A stretch of 64,000 nucleotides of DNA. Source: Holacanthus passer. Its lineage: Eukaryota > Chordata > Actinopteri > Pomacanthidae. Shown in pieces: positions 1 through 12,633 of the stretch. The translations under genes were made by a program, and so were the position numbers. The stretch covers positions 868,001 to 932,000 of the forward strand of contig JAFREQ010000038.1 in the NCBI GenBank assembly GCA_025331565.1, in the 5' to 3' direction. The notes under the pieces are model-generated. The model saw nothing but the letters and a program-made list of their open reading frames with translations, had not been told where the DNA came from and ran no database searches. How positions within the stretch are numbered: position 1 is the first letter of the stretch; every line of letters begins with the position of its first letter.

Positions 1-394
1 AATCCTTTTTCATTCTGGATCTGTCGAAGTGGTTGCACAATTGATTGAATAGTAAAACAGGCTGATGAAACATCCAGTATCACACAGACCCGACTGAGGA
101 AGATTGTGTGAGTATTTTTTCCTTTTTTACTATAATTGTCTAGAATGAATGAGTTTGCTTTCTGCCTCTTAGTTCATTGAAGGACGCATGGATACATGTT
201 TGCTAATGAAATTGGATGAGACAAATAGTGGAACATATGGGCAAATGTTCTCTGACAAAGTGGGATGGAAGTTAAGGTCAACAAGGGGAATAAAAGAGTT
301 TGGAGAAAATGAAAACTAAATGAAAATACAATGGCTGTGTTTGCCTTTGGGACGTGTATGCGTGCTTGTTTCAAAATGGGATGTTTATGAAATG

Positions 395-441
395 ATGTGT
401 GTGTGTCCGTGTGTGTGTGTGTCCGTGTGTGTCTGTGTGTA
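395..441. repeat. Imperfect (TG)n microsatellite
   Basis: TG dinucleotides are interrupted by TCCG and TCTG units. This is a simple sequence repeat with no coding potential. Confidence 0.85.
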
Positions 442-1439
442 GGAGTATAGATTAGATGTACTAAGCCTCTTATGTGCTGGTTGTCCTTAATTTGTGTCCG
501 CTCTGGGTCCTAGTGCGTCCAAACTACCAGCAGTCCCTCATCACAGAGCAATTTCCACACAAACAACCCAAAACATCACATGTCATGCAACAGTAAAACA
601 CATAGTCTTGTTCTTAAAGAGCACTAATATATTGTAGTCCTACTTGCAATTGGCCATGCCTATATAATCATGAATGTCCATATATATAAAAACCCTACGA
701 GATAAAAACTTTTCAAACTAAATTACTTGGGGGGGAAAATGATGACTGAAATGAATAAAACTGCATAAATTGGAAAACCAGTTTCATTCATCTGCTGCAC
801 AAACTGCTGTCTTAAAAAAAATATACAAAAAATACAAATGCAGAGTTGCTGATGACTTTTTTTGATCATTCATTGTAGATATTAAGATAAGATTAACAAC
901 CTAATGAACAAATCACTATGTTTCTATGCCATCTCTATAGGAACTTACAGTGTGTGACTGTTTAGTGCTTATTGTACTTGGTTGAGTGTTATTACAGTAT
1001 CTCTATGGGAATTTAGAGTGTGAATTACAATGATATTGTGTACAATGGGCCTCATCATTTTTATTCTAAGGAACTGAGTAGTTACATAAAATCAACTTTC
1101 ATATCCTATTTTTTCCCAATATTATACAACAAGAGCCACATAGAGAGGCAGAGATAAATGTGCCATTTTTTTATTGGCATCCACAAGCGCCTCCTGTATT
1201 TATCCAAATTTAAAGAGGCTGAATTTTTGAATAAGACTTTTTGAATATTTTTTATTATTGTTGTTCTTGTATTATTAAATAAAGCTTAAAAAGACTGCTG
1301 CTTAAAAAAAACTAAAGAAAAATAATTGAATTCAAATCAAAATAGCACGAAAACTATTAATTCAGAAAAGTGTATGGAAATGTGTGTTGAAATTTAAAGA
1401 ATAAATAAATAGAATATAAAAACCAGCAGAAGACTCTGA

Positions 1440-1620
1440 AGGTGCTTGGACGTGCGCGCGTGCACAGCAGTGTCGCGAGCAGTGTCGCGCGCACGAAGGC
1501 ACATCTGAGATCTCGTTATTCCCGCCGTTTTTTTCTCTCTCTCTTTCTGTCACTTTGAAGTCTGCAGACATTTTTGTTCTCGGCCTCTATTTAAGCTCCG
1601 GTCTCTGCCCTGTTACATTA
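1440..1620 (+). promoter_or_regulatory. Possible distal promoter (CpG patch plus TATA-like box)
   Basis: A local cluster of CG dinucleotides (about 1450-1500) is unusual against the AT-rich surroundings. It is followed by a TATA-like TATTTAAG at 1588-1595 on the plus strand, in a pyrimidine-rich context. Otx/Crx genes commonly have untranslated upstream exons, so this could be a distal crx promoter 2.3 kb before the ATG. There is no direct evidence of transcription, so this is inference. Confidence 0.25.
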
Positions 1621-1640
1621 GTTTAGCTCAAGCTGCTGAG

Positions 1641-1671
1641 CAACAAACAAACAAACAAACAAACAAACAAA
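1641..1671. repeat. (AAAC)n microsatellite
   Basis: About seven copies of the tetranucleotide CAAA/AAAC occur in tandem. Confidence 0.9.
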
Positions 1672-1915
1672 GCGTACCTGGACGTGAGCAGGTGAGGCGT
1701 CCACTGGAGACACGAGGTATCCAACAACACACACACACACGCACCAGATACACTTCAACACACAAACACACACACTCACCTGAGCAGGTGAAGACATTTT
1801 ATTGAGAAACACGGCGGTAAAGTCTCTCTGTGGCTCTGTGTGTGTCTTTATATCTCCGCTTTGGCTTTACACAGCCAGATAAACCCCTTATACAGTTTGG
1901 GCTGTAGCTACATGG

Positions 1916-1918
<3 letters not shown>

Positions 1919-1948
<30 letters not shown>
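1919..1948. repeat. (TG)15 microsatellite
   Basis: An uninterrupted run of TG dinucleotides. Confidence 0.95.
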
Positions 1949-1949
<1 letters not shown>

Positions 1950-2523
1950 ATTTTAAACTATAAGAAATCCGATTCAATTAACAGGCGCAGAGAATCGGCT
2001 TTGGACACTGTGAAATTGTCTGCAGCAGAGGATGACACAGGCCAGACTGACCACAGAGCAGAGACTGACAACACACACCCAGACCTCTCACAACAACAAT
2101 AACCAGAGGCCTCCATTTTAGATTTTAGATTATATAGAAATTATTAAGAAGATAAGATGAAATTAACTTTAATTACAAGATTTAATTCTGGAAACATGTA
2201 TGACAGTGGAGCTGTAAGGCTAAATATAGAATATATTTAAAGGCCTAAACCTTATAGAAAATGTATTAGAATTAACATGTCCTCTCCTACCTTTAATTAT
2301 TTCACCACAAATAGTTTAGTATAGTATTTAACATTACATTTTAGTAGCCTACCTGTTGCCTGTTTCATTTAAATCACAAAACACTATTAGTTAATGTTAT
2401 TTTAAAATAGGCTACATTATCCTCCTCTATAACTTGGTACATACGTTTTATATGAAATATGCATTATAAATTTTCACCAATAATAATTATGTAAATCAAT
2501 CAGTCACACATAATACAAGCAAA

Positions 2524-2572
2524 CATTATTATTATTATTATTATTATTATTGTTATTATTATTATTATTATT
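2524..2572. repeat. (ATT)n microsatellite
   Basis: About sixteen ATT trinucleotides, with a single TTG interruption. Confidence 0.95.
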
Positions 2573-3176
2573 GCCTGCAGTGAATGACTGGATGAATGGG
2601 GCCGGAGGGAGCATGTTGGGGATCAGAAGGGGATTTGATAGCAGAACAAGGCGGTCTTTGTGCTGCCTTTAATCCGGCCTGTACCCCCTTCTCCGCCCCT
2701 CGGCTGCTCTACCTCTGCCTCCACGCTCACGCAGGGTCGCCCAATTATTTCAGGAGGCCAATTTACAAAATGGTTTATAGCAATAAAACGAAAAAGATTC
2801 CAAAAGACTAAGATGGTTATTGGGGATCTCTTAAACCATTCACCATAGTTGTATGAAGTAATCTTGCCAAGTGTTTATGAACCCGAACAATTATTTTATT
2901 TATTTATCTATTTTTGTTGCTATTATTGCATTTTAAAAATTAACCTTTATTAATTATATGTAGGCATCATATCAACAGGTGTCAGTCACAGTGCTGCTGC
3001 AAAGACAAAAAGTTGGATGATAGCTTAAACACATATAAATTTGAGACATAGAATAAACCTAAAAGTAATAGAAATCTTAAAGTAATAAATTTTGACACTT
3101 CATATTTAGTACTACAGATCCTATAACACAATGGCAGTATATATGAGTGCGCGCGCATGTGATCGCATGAACGCGA

Positions 3177-3240
3177 CAGAGAGAGAGGGGGGAGAGAGAG
3201 AGAGAGAGAGAGAGGGAGGGAGAGAGAGAGGGAGGGAGGG
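3177..3240. repeat. (GA)n/(GGGA)n purine tract
   Basis: About 64 bases of almost pure GA and GGGA repeats on the plus strand, about 660 bases before the crx start codon. Such mirror-symmetric purine tracts can form triplex DNA and often lie near vertebrate promoters. Confidence 0.9.
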
Positions 3241-3746
3241 CTCTGGGTGTCTACTTGGGTAAGAAGTTACTTCTAATTAGCCAGCCTCTTCTTGTTCGCC
3301 TCACTTGTCCACTCTGCAGATCCACATCCTCTCCTCAGGGACCAGGGACCGTCGTGGGGCCCCCTTGCACCTTTCAGCACCCATCAGCCCGCAGAACCGC
3401 TGCTTTTTTGTTTCCTGTCACCTGGCGACGTCAGCGCGCACCTGGATGGACAAACTGCGTCACAGCACTTGTCTGGTTTAGTTATCATTTTTTTAATGTG
3501 GTGTCTTAATTGGTAGTCTTGGATTGATTGTACTTGCTGTTCTTATCTGGATAGAGGAGGCACAGAAAATCGATCCGGTCTGTAAATCAGGTGTGTTTTT
3601 AGGTGTCAGGTGAGCACAGGTGTACTCGGACTTTAGAAGCACAGGTGCCTGGTTCGACGGCACTAAGTCAGAGGCAACAAAGGAGACAGCAAGGAAAAAT
3701 CAAAAACAACAACTAAGAGACAAACAACCCAGGGTAAAAGAAAAAA

Positions 3747-3768
3747 AGAGAGAGAGAGAGAGAGGGAG

Positions 3769-3800
<32 letters not shown>
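3747..3800. repeat. crx: (GA)n tract in probable crx 5'UTR
   Basis: Two GA runs separated by a short GGGAGGGG segment lie 98-150 bases upstream of the crx ATG. The tract may be transcribed as 5'UTR. No splice acceptor close to the ATG decides the 5' end. Confidence 0.8.
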
Positions 3801-3804
<4 letters not shown>

Positions 3805-3897
3805 CCCTGGAGACTAGCTAGGAGACCCGGCCCCCGGTCTGAGAGAAGGAGAGAGAGAGTGAGGGAGTGAGGGAGTGTTTTAAAGCCGGCAGGAGGC

Positions 3898-5121
3898 ATG
3901 ATGTCCTACATTAAGCAACCCCATTACGCCGTGAACGGGTTAACGCTGTCCGGCCCGGGCATGGATCTGCTCCACTCCGCCGCCGTTGGATACCCCAGTA
4001 AGTACAGGCCTGACACTCAGGACTGTGTTATTTTTATTCACAATTTAAACTTGTTGTTTTATGAGAAAAATGTTTATATGGAGATGCAGAAGCTGAAATA
4101 ATTCACAGATATCGTTGCGTAAAAATGCTCAGTAGAACTTAACCATTTCACTTGTGTGTGATTTTTTAAAAATGCAGCTGTGAGGTCATGCTTCATGAGT
4201 GTGAATAGATGTCTTCAGCCATCACGACATGTGTTCACTTGACCTATAAGTTCAGAGGATTATAGAGTCAAAAAACAATAAAAAATGGGTGTGAATAGAA
4301 ACGCAGCCTGTTCTCACACAGACTTAACATCAACTCCAATCTGTTGCTCTCATGTAACCTATTTACCAAAAGGATGCTCTTTGTGTTTTTATTTAGAGCC
4401 ATAATGTTTGTCGTGAATGAACACTTCTTATATTGTTACATGGTTCGATCAGCATCTGTCATCCTGGAGAAGAGAGTGTGAATGAAATGATGCCGAGGTT
4501 TGGCACTGATGGCAGGAGGCGTGTTACAGCTCGGCCTTCCTGAAGCACATCAGAGTTTGATTCAACGAAGATCTGAGACCATTTTTAACTTTTTTTTTCT
4601 AAATTTGTATATTTCGATTCAAAGAGTCTCGGTTATGAAATATAAGAACATAAGACGTGTTATATAATTTTATTCGATCCAATTAAAAACAAAATTTCTT
4701 CTCCTTTATGACGCGAGATGCCAACATGGTCCGATGAAAATGATCCTCTAAAATTTATTAAAATTCATCCAGCAAGTTTTGTTAAATAATATTTATAAAT
4801 ATATCGACCTTCTCTGCCAGTTTTATTGTTAGCAAATTCAAGAGAAACGATTAAAATAATCATTTGATGCATCACTGAAATTATATATTTGCGGAGGTCT
4901 TTATTAAAATCTACCTTAATAATGCATCGAGGAATTTTAATAGCCTAATATAGATAGGATAGGAAATTAGTGCTATTTCCAATATGTCGGCCTTTTGAAT
5001 TTTCAAGGTTTTTTATTGATATGTTAAATCTTTAAACCAACACAATTACATGGTCTTTACAACTGGTCATTTTGGTGCAAAATCTTCTTAAAGTGCCAAC
5101 ATAATAAAAATAGCGGAAGCC

Positions 5122-5159
<38 letters not shown>

Positions 5160-6160
5160 TTTTTCTTGTAGGCACCCCACGTAAACAGCGTCGGGAGCGC
5201 ACCACCTTCACACGCGCACAGCTGGACATCCTCGAGGCTCTGTTTGCCAAAACCCGCTACCCAGACATTTTCATGAGGGAGGAGGTGGCCCTCAAGATCA
5301 ACCTGCCAGAGTCCCGAGTCCAGGTAACACACTACAAACCAGTATACGGAATAATGTTTTAGTATTAAATGTTTTACTATTATATATTTTAGTATAAAGT
5401 TTGAGAGAGAGAGAAATAACAGATTTCCTCACAACAGCAGCTTTTACAGCTGAATTAATGATGAATAACAAAGTACTGATTTGAATGAACCTCCTCTCTG
5501 ATGCCTCCCTGCCATCCTCCAGGTCTGGTTCAAGAATCGTCGTGCCAAGTGCCGCCAGCAGCAGCAGCAGAGCACAGGCCAGTCCAAACCACGGCCCCCC
5601 AAAAGAAGGCGTCCCCTGCCCGTGAGGCCAACACTGAAGCCAGTGCCAACCCCACCAATGGACCCTACAGCCCTCCACCCCCTCCTCCAGGCACCGCCAT
5701 CACCCCCAGCTCCAGCTCTGCTAGCGCCACCGTGTCCATCTGGAGCCCAGCCTCCATCTCCCCGCTGCCAGACCCACTGTCTGCCTCCACCACCCCCTGC
5801 ATGCAGCGCACCACCACCTACCCCATGACCTACACCCAGGCCCCAGCCTACAGCCAGAGCTACGCAGGCTCCTCCTCCTACTTCACTGGTCTGGACTGTA
5901 GCTCCTACCTGTCCCCCATGCACCCGCAGCTGTCAGGCACCGGAGGCGCCCTGAGCCCCATCACGGCCTCCTCGATGGGTGGGCCCCTCAGCCAGTCCCC
6001 CGCCTCGCTCTCCTCACAGGGCTACACGGCCGCATCGCTGGGCTTTGGAGCCGTCGACTGTCTAGACTACAAGGACCAATCTGCCTGGAAGCTCAATTTC
6101 AATGCCACTGACTGTCTGGACTACAAAGACCAGAACTCCTGGAAGTTCCAGGTCTTGTAA
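3898..6160 (+). CDS. crx: Crx/Otx5-type homeobox transcription factor, with an apparent frameshift in exon 3
   Basis: This is an OTX-family paired-like homeodomain activator of photoreceptor and pineal genes. Coding exons are 3898-3997, 5172-5323 and 5523-6160, all with GT-AG junctions. Exon 1 gives the family N-terminus (MMSYIKQPHYAVNG). The homeodomain is residues 39-98, split at the usual Otx site between homeodomain positions 46 and 47, with K50 (residue 88; WFKNRRAK) defining the TAATCC-binding class. Exon 3 also encodes the Ser/Pro-rich region with the SIWSPASISP block and two OTX-tail motifs (DCLDYKDQ) ending at KFQVL. However, the homeodomain frame and the C-terminal frame differ: the exons total 890 nt, one short of 297 codons. 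The break lies near the C6-A4 run at 5595-5604. Read literally, the homeodomain frame stops at 5826-5828, giving about 185 residues. A lost base in the assembly, or a real null allele, explains this. Nop53 nearby supports crx over otx1/2; the crx/otx5 paralogue assignment is open. Confidence 0.9.
5122..5158. repeat. (TAA)n microsatellite at the end of crx intron 1
   Basis: About twelve TAA units occur in intron 1, ending only 13 bases before the splice acceptor of exon 2. Length variation here would move the distance to the branch point and polypyrimidine tract. Confidence 0.95.
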
Positions 6161-6451
6161 ATAACAAGAAGTGGGAGGTGGGGAGGGAAGGGGACAGGGG
6201 AAGAAGTGACAAATCAAAGTAGGATGAATAACCCAAGATTACTTTTGGTGTATTGTAGAGGAAGGAGGAGACCTTGGGACACAGAAACCAGTTAATCGTA
6301 TCAGTTGACGAACTAATCAGCTGAAATCATTTCTTCATTTCTTCTTTTTTTGTGGAAGTAAGCCGATCTGTTGATGCTTGGTTTGGTGATTGTAACAAAG
6401 AGATAACAGCCTGGAAATCAAGGAATGGCTGTGTAAAAGCAATATCTGTAC

Positions 6452-6457
6452 AATAAA
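6452..6457 (+). terminator. crx: Candidate crx polyadenylation signal
   Basis: A canonical AATAAA lies about 290 bases after the crx stop codon, giving a probable 3'UTR of about 310 bases. It is the first such hexamer after the stop. Longer 3'UTRs are possible. Confidence 0.55.
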
Positions 6458-9241
6458 ATCAAATTAGAGAGAAAGAACAACAGCTTTAATTCTCCAGCTC
6501 AGTGGATTAGAGGGTGAAATTATTGTGATTTAAATACATTACTGATGACAAGAGAATTTAAAGTGAACGTGCATAAACAAAGAAAACCACTTGCTTTTGA
6601 TTGATGGCTCAATATATTTGGTTTATAGAGCTGGTTCATTTGATAGAGCTGAATTCAGAAACTGACTGGCCTTTACTTAGACCACATTTGAAGCAGAGCT
6701 TATTTTCTTTAAATTGCCACAGCACAACAGTTCAGTGACCTACGAGTTTACTGCATAGACAGCCTTGAAATCGACGTGTTGAAGCACAAGAACTGACGAG
6801 CTCATGTTTATTTCTTCCTCCTAGACCTTGTCTTGTATTTTCTGTGATGTATTTCTTTTATGAAGCTGCTTTTCATCAGCGAGCTGACTCAAAGCTTTGA
6901 GCCAAACAACTCAACTAACCCAAACCGACACCTGAAGGAGGTGTCTTTACAGGGTGGCCACTCATTTAGTACCATGTGATAAAATATTTAGCAGACAGAA
7001 GCTGATGATTCCCAGTAGCCTTGTATGATACGGACCCTCTGCAGCCTGTGTGTGATTCAAGCTGAGGGGTAGAGTTGGTCACTGAAGTGACTGCAGTACA
7101 AACCTGTTGCCTTTGAGCATGGTTGAAATCATTAGCAGAATGGCTCATACATTGTTAGTTTAATAGGATCACTTCCAGACAATTTGGGCAACAATGGTCT
7201 CATTGTGGCTATTGGCAGCCGAGTACCCCCCCACTCCATCTCACAGTGTTTGCATGAGGTTAACGGATTGTCGAAGCAGTTCTTGAATCTACAAATGACT
7301 TTATGATAAACTTTTTTAGCTGATAAACTGCTCCGGCAAGGTATTTGATGGGAGAGAAGACTGCACCAGAGAAAGGGAAGGGACTGGGCCGCCATGCAGC
7401 CCCCCTTTGCACAGAGAGTTTGGTGCCTCTCTTAGCTCCAACCTGTAAAGATGTGATGGGTACCACTTTATGTGTTTGATGTTTTGATTTTTTCTTTTTG
7501 TATTAGAATTAAACAATATTATGTTTCTTTAAAAAAAATTGTGAATTCGTTGAAGTAAAAATTGTGGTAATTTGTTTTGAAGTTGATATTATTATCAGTA
7601 TTATTACTATCATTAATATTATGTCTTTCAGCTGACATGGACATTGCTAATATACTTTTTTTTCGTTGTTCTTTTGTAAATATTAAAACTTGAAAATGCA
7701 ATCATGTCTGGTATCAGCAATGAGTTGCTTTCTTATTGCACAGACGCTCCACCCAACAGAATCTCTCTTTCTTAATTTCTAGAAAACTGCCAACTTTTTA
7801 TTTTTTCTGTTTATATTTTTCTGGCTTCTTCTTTTTTTTCAATCTCAGGGGTTTATCCAGTAAAAGTAGCAGTAATAGGATACAATGCTGTTTATGCTTC
7901 TTAATCATTTACTGTACTTTTATCTTTTGCATTACTATAATCTTCTCTGCTTATTTTTCTGACGTGAATTATTTTGTATATTTCATTTGTCTCCTGTGTT
8001 CGACCAGTCTCGCCACTACCATGCTAGATAGCTATGATGTTTCTGAGACATTAAACGACTTCATTAAAACTCATCGTGTTCTGTAACTTATTGCATTTTA
8101 ATGTTAATTATTCATGTTTAATAACTGAATATTGGCTGTCAGTGTTGAGTAAACATAGGGCTACACCTGTGACACGTGTTACTCTAATACATCTCTGCCA
8201 TTTGGGGCCGCAATAGGAGAAAAAAGGAGCGTCGGACAACCACAGAGGGGAGATTGGGAATCAGTTTCTGGGAGCGTTCCACTAATCCATACAAGAGGTT
8301 GAGTGGGTATAAGGCAGAGATGAGAGGGAACGGGGCAGAGAGGACAGAAAACAGATTAGAACTAACAATAATACTGAGTCCCAAAACTCCCGCCAGCCCC
8401 AAACTGAAGTATAAGAGATGTGCAGATTATTTTTGCCTTGCTGAATGTTTCTGTGTGTTGCATCCATCGATAGGCCAGACGGTCAGTACCACAGGGGTTG
8501 TGAGAAGTGCACTGGATGAAAGGCTTTAGCTTGTGTTAAGATGCTTGGTATCTTGAAACAAGGCTTTGAATCTTGATTCACAATAACACAATACACAAAT
8601 TAGTTTTACTCTGCTGACTGAAATATAGGATGGATTAGAATGAAATTTTTGGTCCACACTGAAATATATACACAAATAGAGGATGGATTAGAATGAAAAT
8701 TTTGATCTCTTAACAGAAAACATAAATATCCTGGAGGATGAATTTTATTATCTTGAAAAACTATTTTGTTTGATGTTGAATGAAAGTCTTGTATAATATG
8801 TTGCACCAGACCACCCTCCTTCCCACTGCAAACTGTTTAATGGGACTATTCACTTCAACACAATCAGACAAATATTTAATACTGCTCGCTGTTACACTAT
8901 GCCATAACCACAATGACTTGCCTTGGCTGGTCGTTGCACATTTCTTGTCAGACCTGCCCAGTAACACACAGTCTCTACCTTCTGACTGGGATTTATCCTG
9001 AGAACACAGAGCTGGGTTCAGCCTCATGGTGACACAGCATAACACTGGCCCTGCAGCCCAAAAGCTCATTACAAACAGCACTAGACTGAGGTCACTAATG
9101 GGCTTGGACTTTAATGGCTGTTATTTTACCAAGCTACATGTAGAAAACTTAATGCATTGCTGCTCTGGCAACTGAATTTTATACTTCAAAAGTTTTTTGA
9201 TGCCGTGGATATTGTGAGCAGTCAGTTCATTGTGTAAACTG

Positions 9242-9242
<1 letters not shown>

Positions 9243-9285
<43 letters not shown>

Positions 9286-9324
9286 GGATGGATGGATGGA
9301 TGGATGGATGGATGGATGGATGGA
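9243..9324. repeat. Compound (GATA)n(GATG)n microsatellite
   Basis: About eleven GATA units pass directly into about nine GATG units. The open frames across it are repeat translations, not genes. Confidence 0.95.
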
Positions 9325-12300
9325 CCCCCTCCTGTGCTCAGTGTGCTCCTGTAATCCCCCGGCAGCAGCATATGGACTCTGAAGACTCTGAAGCACAGAG
9401 ACACAGACACAGATACACTCAGGACTTAGAAATATGATTCATTTCTTTCCTCTCTCTAATCCCCAACAAACAAGCTGGTGGCCAGCCTGCTCTGGAGGCA
9501 CACTGTAATCATGCCACAGGCTGCAGCCAGAGCTGACCAGCCTACCCATCATCCCTCCCTCCCTCCCTCCCGTCCTCCCTTCTTCCTCCCTCCTGCCTGC
9601 AGTCCATTTTCCTCTTAATCGATTCCTAATCCCAACGCCGCCAAGCACACACACGCTGAGCACACGCGCACACACATATAGAGAAACACACACATGTAAA
9701 GAAAGAAAATCAAACACAAATATGAACAGAGACTCCCTCTCAAACACATGCAAACACTCATTATCAAACATGTCTGCAGAAAAAAGCACAGATAGACACA
9801 CAGGACACACTTACACAGACAGACACACACGTGCGCAGACACACATAATGTTGTTGGGTTTTTTTGCTAAGGTTAGAATGAAATAAAATGAAAAAGAAAT
9901 CCATTATGAAACAGAGTTGAACTGAGTTGATTTCAGAGTACAGTTAGAAACATGTTGTACTGACGAAACAGAGTCAGACCAGGTTAAAACAGCAGTTGAA
10001 ACATTAAAACTTGTAGCCTGGTTTTGTTTGCTGTAATTAGGAGCCAGATCATCGATGAATTAGTACTTTTAACATTATTAACAGCACATGTGTTATACAA
10101 AAAAAGGTGGCTTTTCAATTTATTTAGTGGCTCAAATTGTGATTATTTAAACCTTGTTTTGAATTTTCTGATTTTCATAATGGATGTGTAAAACCAGAGG
10201 ATATAACATTCTGTCTGTTCCCATTAATGCTGTCTCTAATGCTGTCTTCATCACATAATCATGACAACACAAAGTGTTTTGGGAGGTCCGGATCATCAGA
10301 GGAAAAGTCTTGATGGTCAGTTTATACTTTATGCATCAAGATTTTGGGGAATACTCCTGTATATGTAAATATAGTTATATGAAGTGATAAAGTGATCCAG
10401 CCAAACAGTTGGGGCCAAATTGCATTGCGGCAGGTTTTGATGAGGAATAATAATATGGAATAAAAACAAAGACTTTTTTTAACTGTCCATTGTGAGTCAG
10501 TCATTGCAAACGTTGTGCAGTAAAACATTATTTAAATCCACAGAGGTTTAAATTTTAGGGGAGATCCCAAAGTCTCCAACGATACCTTCAAGCTGGTTTT
10601 GTGTGTGTAGATAAAATGACATACAAGATGTCAGTGTCATGAATAGCCTAGTTGACACATTAAGTTGCAACAAGTTGACGTAGAATAAATGTGATACTGT
10701 CAAAATAAGATGATTTTTCAAACTCAGGCTACCTAAAAGGGTAACGCTACCTTAAAGCTAGCTAAAGGGGGAAAACTGAAAGTTACAGGGTCAACTGTCT
10801 GATTACTATTTGCATGGACTATGTTAGGCCTTTCTCAGTTATTATGATTGGAAAACTGTGTGATAGAAGTAGACCTCAATAACCTCCTTTAAAATTTCAG
10901 TATTAGAATATAATAATCTTCCACAATAAAATCATTCTACAATTAATTAAACATACAAACATTGGCCAAGTGCTCATTTATAGTCAGCCATGAGCATCAG
11001 CTGCCTTGTGTTATGCCCTAACATTGAACACAGTAAAGCCAGTCAAATGAATATCAAAACTGTTTTAAATTTATGGCTTTTTTATTGATCATACATGAAA
11101 ATTGATGCAATCATTTGCATAAGTCATTAAATGAGATTTGTAAATGCGCAGTAATGCTGCTAAATCACATAGTGCTGCAGTGTAAGTAGGTGTGAGTGAT
11201 CTGCAGCCAGTAGTGGTAACAGGATCAGTATTACAGTATGAATGGATCAACCAGCCACTGTCAACCTCAGCATACACTTCTGCTAAGGGCTTTACTGCAG
11301 ATTACAACTTAACACCTAGTTAATATCACTAATAGTAAAAGTCAGAGTTTAGAGCCACAGATTAATGATATGTTGGACTGGAACAGTGGTCTGGATTATG
11401 TGTTTGGCGTTTGGTGCTAGTTAGAATATCAAACACAAATGTGATCAGAGACACTGAGTGAATTTTTTCAGCTACCTGTAGCATCAGGTTGCTCATGTCT
11501 GGCCACATTTCTTATCTTTGCAACTTTGCCCCAGTGAGTATTTACTGGTTTACACTTGTTTTTTCAAGTGAGCCAAACTGGCAACAAACTTCCTTTTTTA
11601 ACTTATTTTCCATAGTTTCCTCTGGGATTTCATGTCATTTTCATGATCTCTTTTTTCTCAGCGTCATTCTGTTCCCACCATCACTTCACATGTTCCTTCC
11701 TCCATGCCACCTTCCCTCATCTGCCCCTTCCTTCGTGCCACCTCTCCCAGTGTACCCCCTCATTCCCTCCACTCTACCTCTCCTTGCAGTTTGTTATTCT
11801 TGCTGATCTAATTTAGAGAATGTCCCAAATCCTCTTAGTGTCCTGCTCCCTCAGCGCAACACTAAGTGAATTAGACAGGATTACCGTCTCCCTCTTCCTC
11901 CTCCTTCTCGTCCTCCTCTTCCTCCTCCTCTTCTTCTACTCCGTTCTGTCACTCTCTCCTCATCATCCCACTTCCCCTATCTCTCCTCTTGTATGTCCAT
12001 CTTTCTCCTGACATTTCTCTTTTCATCGGCAGGATTAAAGCCTTCTCCCTCTCCAGATGACAAATTGGTTCCAATGTTCCCCTGGTGACAGATGCTCTCC
12101 CAGGCCCAGTGCATCATGGGACATAAAGTATCGTTAATTAAACTTTGACCCCTTGCAAATAAAAATAGAAAAAACCCCTGACATAACACAGATGAAGTCC
12201 ACCAAACATCAGCATGTACAGCTTGTACAGGGAGATGAAATCAGTAAGGAAATAATGATGCTGCTAACCAGGGTTCCTATCTGTCACTGCTCTGTCTAGT

Positions 12301-12602
12301 GTCCAGTCTCACAATAAACAAAAATACAGAAGGTGAGCGCTCTGCATTTTCCACTGAAAAGATCAAGAGAGCCATGTTTCCTCAATGTGTGACTATCTCT
12401 AGATGGCCTTTGTTTGACACCAGGCTGGAGGAACCGCGGGCCCAGTCAGGCCGTCCAGTTCCAGTTTCATGCCAGTGTGATGTAGTCTAATCTGTAGTCT
12501 GGCTCTTACAGGTTCACCCTGATCTCTGCACTGCCAGTACAGGGTCAATTTAGGATCCCTTGTGTTTACCAGGACAAAAACACTGATGTGATTTAATTGT
12601 TG

Positions 12603-12633
12603 CTTTTCTTTTCTTTTCTTTTCTTTTCTTTTC
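12603..12633. repeat. (TTTTC)n microsatellite
   Basis: About six copies of the pentamer TTTTC in tandem. Confidence 0.9.

Larger units (their letters stand above)
1..3897. other. Upstream non-coding region before crx
   Basis: I see no convincing protein-coding gene here. All open frames are short, low in complexity or repeat-derived. The stretch is AT-rich with several microsatellites, listed separately. A CpG-rich patch at about 1450-1500, followed by a TATA-like motif, could be a distal promoter. The last 300 bases before position 3898 are purine-rich and probably belong to the crx 5'UTR or proximal promoter. A TAATCC core, the DNA target of K50 homeodomains such as Crx/Otx, lies at 2670-2675; such a short match is weak evidence. 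Confidence 0.6.

Noticed and set aside
3373..3392. Possible RE1/NRSF silencer half (TTCAGCACC followed by CAGCCC)
   Set aside because: The left half matches but the right half lacks the GGACAGC core and the spacing is wrong.
5595..5604. Programmed -1 ribosomal frameshift as the explanation for the crx frame change
   Set aside because: The run does not form a canonical X-XXY-YYZ heptamer in the homeodomain frame, no downstream pseudoknot is evident, and Otx/Crx genes are not known to use frameshifting. A missing base is simpler.
5444..5923. 159-residue minus-strand frame over crx exon 3
   Set aside because: Gly/Arg-rich antisense shadow of the GC-rich exon; no domain and no promoter or splice context.
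7736..8086. 116-residue plus-strand frame
   Set aside because: Compositionally biased toward Phe/Ser/Cys from T-rich DNA, with no recognisable motif or splice context.
9243..9324. CRISPR-like regular repetition
   Set aside because: It is a pure tetranucleotide microsatellite without spacers, in a vertebrate genome.
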